Below, one piece after another: positions 13,073 to 17,034 of a stretch of 17,034 bases of DNA. The position numbers and the translations under genes were made by a program. Source of the DNA: CAYRCJ01 sp964422785 (GTDB lineage Bacteria; Patescibacteriota; Minisyncoccia; UBA11713; 2-01-FULL-45-33); the NCBI GenBank assembly GCA_964422785.1, contig CAYRCJ010000013.1, positions 1 to 17,034 of the forward strand, in the 5' to 3' direction. How positions within the stretch are numbered: position 1 is the first letter of the stretch; every line of letters starts with the position of its first letter. The notes beneath the pieces are model-generated. The model saw only the letters and a program-made list of their open reading frames with translations, was not told where the DNA came from and searched no databases.

Positions 13073-14569
13073 ATGTCCACAGCACTGGAAGAAATCAGAA
13101 ATAATCGAATAAAGAAGCTTGGAGAACTCAAAAACAAAGGGATAAATCCATATCCTGAGCGCGTTGTTTTTGACATAAAAGAAATTTCCGAGGTTTCGGA
13201 AAATTTTAAAAAACTTTCCAAATCAAAAAAGGCAATCGGGATCGCCGGCCGGGTGATGGGACTTCGCGGGCACGGAGGATCGGCGTTTTTGGATATTTTC
13301 GATGGTTCGACCCCGCTCACCGCAGGCGGCTCCGGCAAGTTCCAGGCGTTTGTAGGACGGGACAAAATCGGCGAAGAACAATTTTCTATTTTTTCAGACA
13401 CCGTTGATATCGGGGATTTTATCGCCATCTCAGGAAAACCTTTTGTCACAAAAAGAAAAGAGCCTACAATAGAGGTCTCGAAATGGCAGATGCTGGCAAA
13501 ATCCTTGAGACCGTTGCCGGAAAAATGGCATGGCCTTTCGGATGTGGAAGAAAGATTCAGAAAACGATACTTGGACACGCTGATGAATCCGGAAGTCAAA
13601 GATAAATTTGTTTTAAGAAGCAAAATAATTTCCGAGCTAAGAAATTTTCTGGACAAAGAGGGTTTTATGGAAGTCGAAACCCCGATTCTCCAAACTCTGG
13701 CCGGGGGAGCTTCGGCCCGCCCGTTTAAAACCCACCATAACGCGCTGGATATCGATCTCAACTTGAGAATAGCCACGGAGATTCATCTGAAAGAGCTTTT
13801 GATCGCGGGATTTAAAAAGGTTTATGAGATCGGAAGAATTTTTAGAAACGAAGGAATAGATATGACCCATAATCCGGAATTTACGAGCGTTGAGATTTAT
13901 GAAGCCTATGAAAACGATGAAACTCTGATGAAGTTTATAGAAAAACTGATCTCTTCACTGGTAAAATCTGTTTTCAAAAAAAATAAAATTTCCTTTGAAG
14001 AAAAAGAGATTACTTTTAAACCCCCTTTCAGAAAAATAACTTTTTTGGAAGCCCTGGAAAGACATGCCTTAATTACCGATTATCACAAGAAAACTCTCGA
14101 CGATCTTATAATGTTTGCCCAGCGTTTCGGAATAAAAACCGAAGACCACGAATCAAAAGATAAAATTGCCGATAAAATTTTTGCTAAGGTTTGTCGCCCC
14201 AAATTTTGGGAACCCACATTCGTGACAAATTATCCGGCAAATCTGATACCGCTGGCCAAAAGATCATCCCAAAATCACAACACCTCTTTGGCTTTTCAGC
14301 TTGTCATCGGCGGAGTAGAGGTGGCCAAGGCATTCAACGAACTCAATGACCCGATTGATCAAAGAGAAAGGTTCAAGAAAGAAAGCGAGCTTGCCAAAAG
14401 CGGGGACATAGAAGCCCAGCCGATGGACGAAGAATTTATCGAGGCCATGGAATACGGCATGCCCCCGGCGGCAGGAGTGGGCATAGGCATAGACCGCTTG
14501 GTTATGCTGCTTACAAACACCACAAACGTAAAAGAAGTGATCCTTTTCCCGACAATGAAACCCAAGTAA
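13073..14569 (+). CDS. lysS: Lysyl-tRNA synthetase, class II
   Basis: 498 residues, the normal length. An N-terminal OB-fold anticodon domain (about 55-145) begins IGIAGRVMGLRGHG. Motif 1 lies in the ERFRKRYLDTLMNPEV to FMEVETPIL region (160-205). Motif 2 is YEIGRIFRNEGIDMTHNPEFTSVEIYEAY (251-279). Motif 3 is AAGVGIGIDRLVMLLTN (466-482). The enzyme charges tRNA(Lys). A loop in the OB fold (about 79-89, STPLTAGGSG) is GC-rich and looks inserted where most LysRS have a short turn before the QLFV-type strand (here FQAFV). The LAxxHR-type stretch before FNELNDP reads LAKRSSQNHNTSLAFQL. It starts 8 nt after the greA stop, and the next gene begins directly at its stop. Confidence 0.95.
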   Translation: MSTALEEIRNNRIKKLGELKNKGINPYPERVVFDIKEISEVSENFKKLSKSKKAIGIAGRVMGLRGHGGSAFLDIFDGSTPLTAGGSGKFQAFVGRDKIGEEQFSIFSDTVDIGDFIAISGKPFVTKRKEPTIEVSKWQMLAKSLRPLPEKWHGLSDVEERFRKRYLDTLMNPEVKDKFVLRSKIISELRNFLDKEGFMEVETPILQTLAGGASARPFKTHHNALDIDLNLRIATEIHLKELLIAGFKKVYEIGRIFRNEGIDMTHNPEFTSVEIYEAYENDETLMKFIEKLISSLVKSVFKKNKISFEEKEITFKPPFRKITFLEALERHALITDYHKKTLDDLIMFAQRFGIKTEDHESKDKIADKIFAKVCRPKFWEPTFVTNYPANLIPLAKRSSQNHNTSLAFQLVIGGVEVAKAFNELNDPIDQRERFKKESELAKSGDIEAQPMDEEFIEAMEYGMPPAAGVGIGIDRLVMLLTNTTNVKEVILFPTMKPK

Positions 14570-16399
14570 ATGGAACAGGCACAGAAAAGCGCCATAAAAC
14601 AACTGTTTATAAATGCCAAGCATACGCTTGCAATCGCCTGGAAAGCGGATCCTCTTACATTTGTACTAACTTCGCTAATGACGCTCTTGGGAGCGGCGGC
14701 TCCGTTGGTTTTTAGTTATATCTATAAATTATTTCTTGATCAACTTATTTTTGCTCAGTCCAAGCTGGGATATATCTCTGCAGCGCTTCTCGGACTTTTT
14801 GCATTGCGTTATGTTTTGCAGGCAATAGATAACCTAAAAGGTATTTATCAATATCAGTATTTAGATCGGGTGTTTCGCTATCGGCTCGAGAACGTCTTAA
14901 CACTCGAAATGGCTAAAAAATTATCATTGCTTGATATTGCTCATTTTGAAAACCCGGAAACCCAAAACTTAATAAGAAAAACGCAGGAAAGTTATACCTG
15001 GAGAATTCCGCAATTTATTCAAAATGTGTTCTTTGTCAGCTCGTCAATCGCTACATTTATTGGCGCATTTATAATACTAATACCATTCGGATGGTGGATT
15101 CCTACTGTAATGGTCGCGGCAGTCATACCGCGATTCTGGCTACGCAATAAATACAGCAAGGTTTCCTGGTCAGTGTTTAATCACAATATCCCGGAATCAA
15201 AAGAACTCGGATATATAAGCGATATCTTGGAAAAGCCGCAAACGGTCAAAGAAATTAGAATTTTTCAAGCGAGAGAAGCGCTTATTCACAAAATGGAAAA
15301 ATTGCATTCATATCTTTTTGAAAGCACGAAAAAACCCCTCGCAAGACTCATTTCATCCCTCTATGTGCCTCTTATAATTGAATTTGTCGTGATCGCCTTG
15401 CTTGTTTACTATCGTTTACCAACTGTTGTTTCGGGCGCAATCACCATAGGCTCATTTACATTTTTTGTCCAAATGCTCGATCAAATCGCGCGCTCGACAA
15501 AAGAAATGACCGGCGAATTGGGCCAGCTCTACGAAGATAATTTATATATCGGATATTACTTCGATGTTCTTGAGCTGCCACGACTTATCAAAGAAAAAAA
15601 TCATGGCTATCGTTTTAAAGAAATTTCTCCTCCATCTGTTGAATTCCGCAACGTAAGTTTCGGTTACTCAAATGGACCAAAAATAATTCATAATGTCTCG
15701 TTTACAATATCGCAAGGAGAGCATTTCGCGATTGTCGGGCAAAATGGAGCCGGGAAGTCCACACTCATCAAATTATTGCTTCGTTTCTATGACCCTGATA
15801 GCGGAGAAATTTTAATTAACGGAAAAGATCTCCGGGAGCTTAAGCTCGACAATTGGTATAAATTTGTAGGAACACTGTTCCAAGATTTCGCGAAATTCTC
15901 CTTAACCATCAAAGAAAATATCATGCTTGGAAATTCCGGGGAATACGATGAAAAGAAAATGATTGAAGCGGCTAAAAGAGCCGGCGCCGATGAGTTTATT
16001 AAAAAACTTCCGCACCAATATGATCAGCGGCTTGGAACACAATTTGAAAATGGCACCGATTTATCTATCGGCCAGTGGCAAAAACTGGCCTTGGCCAGGG
16101 CGTTCTACGAAGAAGCGCCGTTATTAATTCTGGACGAACCGACATCCGCCATTGACGCCGAGGCGGAGGCCGCGATCTTTGAACACATCGATAAAGTTTA
16201 TCAAAATAAAACTCTAGTTTTGATATCTCACAGATTTTCAAGCGTCCGCAGCGCTGATAAAATTATTGTTCTTAAGGAAGGAAAAATCATCGAAGAAGGA
16301 AATCACGAACAATTAATGAAAAAGGGGGGTAATTACGCCGGTATGTTCTTAAAACAAGCGGAAGGATATCAGGAACAGACCTCTGTGCATAACGCGTGA
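14570..16399 (+). CDS. ABC exporter, fused permease and ATPase (ABCB/MsbA-like half transporter)
   Basis: 609 residues. The N-terminal membrane domain (about 1-335) has hydrophobic segments near 28-56, 66-85, 150-185 and 265-305. The ATPase domain (about 355-600) has Walker A GQNGAGKST (390-398), Q-loop Q438, a signature LSIGQ (498-502, usually LSGGQ), Walker B LLILDEPTS (518-526) and the switch His in ISHRF (H554). Such half-transporters dimerize and export lipids, peptides or drugs; the substrate cannot be told here. The ATG follows the lysS stop with zero spacing. It closes the transcription unit, with a terminator 35 nt downstream. Its gene content is unrelated to its neighbours, so it may be a later arrival, but I see no flanking mobility genes. 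Confidence 0.93.
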   Translation: MEQAQKSAIKQLFINAKHTLAIAWKADPLTFVLTSLMTLLGAAAPLVFSYIYKLFLDQLIFAQSKLGYISAALLGLFALRYVLQAIDNLKGIYQYQYLDRVFRYRLENVLTLEMAKKLSLLDIAHFENPETQNLIRKTQESYTWRIPQFIQNVFFVSSSIATFIGAFIILIPFGWWIPTVMVAAVIPRFWLRNKYSKVSWSVFNHNIPESKELGYISDILEKPQTVKEIRIFQAREALIHKMEKLHSYLFESTKKPLARLISSLYVPLIIEFVVIALLVYYRLPTVVSGAITIGSFTFFVQMLDQIARSTKEMTGELGQLYEDNLYIGYYFDVLELPRLIKEKNHGYRFKEISPPSVEFRNVSFGYSNGPKIIHNVSFTISQGEHFAIVGQNGAGKSTLIKLLLRFYDPDSGEILINGKDLRELKLDNWYKFVGTLFQDFAKFSLTIKENIMLGNSGEYDEKKMIEAAKRAGADEFIKKLPHQYDQRLGTQFENGTDLSIGQWQKLALARAFYEEAPLLILDEPTSAIDAEAEAAIFEHIDKVYQNKTLVLISHRFSSVRSADKIIVLKEGKIIEEGNHEQLMKKGGNYAGMFLKQAEGYQEQTSVHNA

Positions 16400-16434
16400 A
16401 TAAAATCTTAATTTAGCCTTATTTAGTCTCAATT

Positions 16435-16462
16435 CCCTCCGATGGTCATCGGAGGGTTTTTG
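16435..16462 (+). terminator. Rho-independent terminator after the ABC exporter
   Basis: CCCTCCGATG (16435-16444) pairs fully with CATCGGAGGG (16447-16456), followed by TTTTTG. It ends the long plus-strand series and directly abuts the -35 of the mraZ promoter at 16463. Confidence 0.9.
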
Positions 16463-16491
16463 TTGCGTTTAAAGAATCGGTGGGTTAAAAT
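16463..16491 (+). promoter_or_regulatory. mraZ promoter
   Basis: TTGCGT (16463-16468) and TAAAAT (16486-16491) are 17 bp apart, between the terminator and the GTGG array. Initiation near 16498 gives a leader of about 60 nt. One GTGGG (16480) lies within the spacer. Confidence 0.6.
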
Positions 16492-16500
16492 AGATATGAG

Positions 16501-16539
16501 GTGGGATAAAGTGGATAAAACTGTGGACAGTGTGGATAA
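16501..16539 (+). promoter_or_regulatory. GTGG direct-repeat array, probable MraZ operator with embedded DnaA-box matches
   Basis: GTGG occurs at 16501, 16511, 16523 and 16532, spacing 10, 12 and 9 bp, close to one DNA turn, with an outlier at 16480. MraZ proteins are known to bind arrays of TGGG/GTGG repeats in front of their own gene, which supports autoregulation. The last repeat is TGTGGATAA (16531-16539), an exact reverse complement of the E. coli DnaA box TTATCCACA, and 16510-16518 matches 8 of 9. Confidence 0.65.
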
Positions 16540-16557
16540 GCCTCAACAAATAAGCCT

Positions 16558-16992
16558 ATGCTCATCGGAGAATATTTACACACAATAGATACCAAAAACC
16601 GCCTCTCTGTACCTTCAAAATTTCGCAAAAGCCTTGGGAAGAATGTTGTAGTATCGCGCGGCCTCGATCAATGTTTATTTTTATATCCGGTGGAAATTTG
16701 GAAAGAGCTCGCAGAAAAACTTTCTAAACTGCCTTGGGGCAAAGGAGAGACAAGAAGTTTTGTAAGAACAATGATTGCCGGAGCGATTGATTTGGAAATA
16801 GATTCTTTGGGAAGAATATTGCTTCCTGACTATTTAAAAATTTACGCGAAAATAAAAGACGCGGCAATGATCGTCGGCCTCTACAACAGAGTGGAGATTT
16901 GGAATCCGGAACTTTGGCAAAGCTACAGCCTGAGCGCGGCCACTAACGCGGAAACAATTGCTGAGAAATTAGGGGAATTAGGAATGTACTGA
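16558..16992 (+). CDS. mraZ: Transcriptional regulator MraZ
   Basis: 144 residues, the standard length. Two AbrB-like half-sites typical of MraZ are visible: DTKNRLSVPSKFR (11-23) and DSLGRILLPDYL (about 82-93), each containing the D-x-x-x-R-x-x-x-P DNA-binding pattern. MraZ forms ring oligomers that bind repeats upstream of the division and cell wall (dcw) cluster and usually repress it. The ATG at 16558 follows the GTGG array by 18 nt, and no Shine-Dalgarno is seen. Its TGA overlaps the ATG of rsmH by one base, the canonical mraZ-rsmH order. Confidence 0.96.
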   Translation: MLIGEYLHTIDTKNRLSVPSKFRKSLGKNVVVSRGLDQCLFLYPVEIWKELAEKLSKLPWGKGETRSFVRTMIAGAIDLEIDSLGRILLPDYLKIYAKIKDAAMIVGLYNRVEIWNPELWQSYSLSAATNAETIAEKLGELGMY

Positions 16993-17034
16993 TGATACAC
17001 AAATCCGTATTGGTAAAAGAGATCTTGGATCTTT
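16992..17034 (+). CDS. rsmH: 16S rRNA (cytosine-1402-N4) methyltransferase, N-terminal fragment at the window edge
   Basis: The frame from ATG 16992 reads MIHKSVLVKEILDL before the window ends. This matches the conserved RsmH opening (HxPVLLxEVLxxL-type), and rsmH directly follows mraZ in most bacteria. It overlaps the mraZ stop by one base. Only 14 codons are visible, so no catalytic motif can be checked. Confidence 0.85.
   Translation, partial: MIHKSVLVKEILDL

Noticed and set aside
16501..16539. Replication origin based on DnaA-box matches
   Set aside because: Only one exact and one near match, no dnaA/dnaN neighbour and no AT-rich unwinding tract; the mraZ operator explains the repeats better.

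Overview
The window looks like a piece of a Candidate Phyla Radiation (Patescibacteria) genome, most likely Parcubacteria. Reasons: short compact genes, almost no Shine-Dalgarno sequences, many head-to-tail or 1-nt-overlapping genes, a 52-residue zinc-ribbon protein of the DUF5679 type, a surface-protein tail ending in a DUF5011-like domain, and trimmed versions of housekeeping proteins (PBP2, ProRS, MreC, delta prime). Stops TAA, TAG and TGA are all used as stops. This assignment is from family knowledge and style, not from a search.

Layout. 1-530: 3' end of a large surface protein gene. 530-822: a promoter, the DUF5679-like gene and a terminator. 824-1003: a tRNA-like 5' half running into two palindromes, then an intact tRNA-Ala(TGC). 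1011-2718, minus strand: a two-gene unit (PEGA-domain membrane protein, then a DUF5715/M15-like peptidase) with its own terminator. From 2905 nearly everything is on the plus strand: mreB copy 1, a holB-like clamp-loader subunit, an Asp-box beta-propeller protein, frr, an M50 site-2 protease, proS, mreB copy 2, mreC, a small mreD-position membrane protein, PBP2, greA, lysS and an ABC exporter ending in a terminator at 16435-16462. A new unit then starts the division cluster with mraZ and the first 14 codons of rsmH.

Functional themes. 8721-12569 is a rod-shape elongasome cluster (MreB-MreC-MreD-like-PBP2), with a second MreB encoded 5 kb upstream. Translation and transcription housekeeping genes (frr, proS, lysS, greA) are interleaved with it. 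The 3' edge is the start of the dcw cluster, with a phased GTGG operator array expected to bind MraZ.

The most unusual signal is a family of three ~131-136 bp non-coding elements (2772-2902, 5680-5815, 9773-9908), each placed directly before a start codon (mreB-1, frr, mreC) in the same orientation. Each can fold into a three-way junction with no unpaired bases at the junction, an internal segment of near-constant length (68-70 nt), and one compensatory base-pair change between copies. Two of the three fill the entire gap from the upstream stop codon to the downstream start codon. They could be a cis-regulatory RNA family or a miniature inverted-repeat element adopted as a leader; the sequence alone does not decide.
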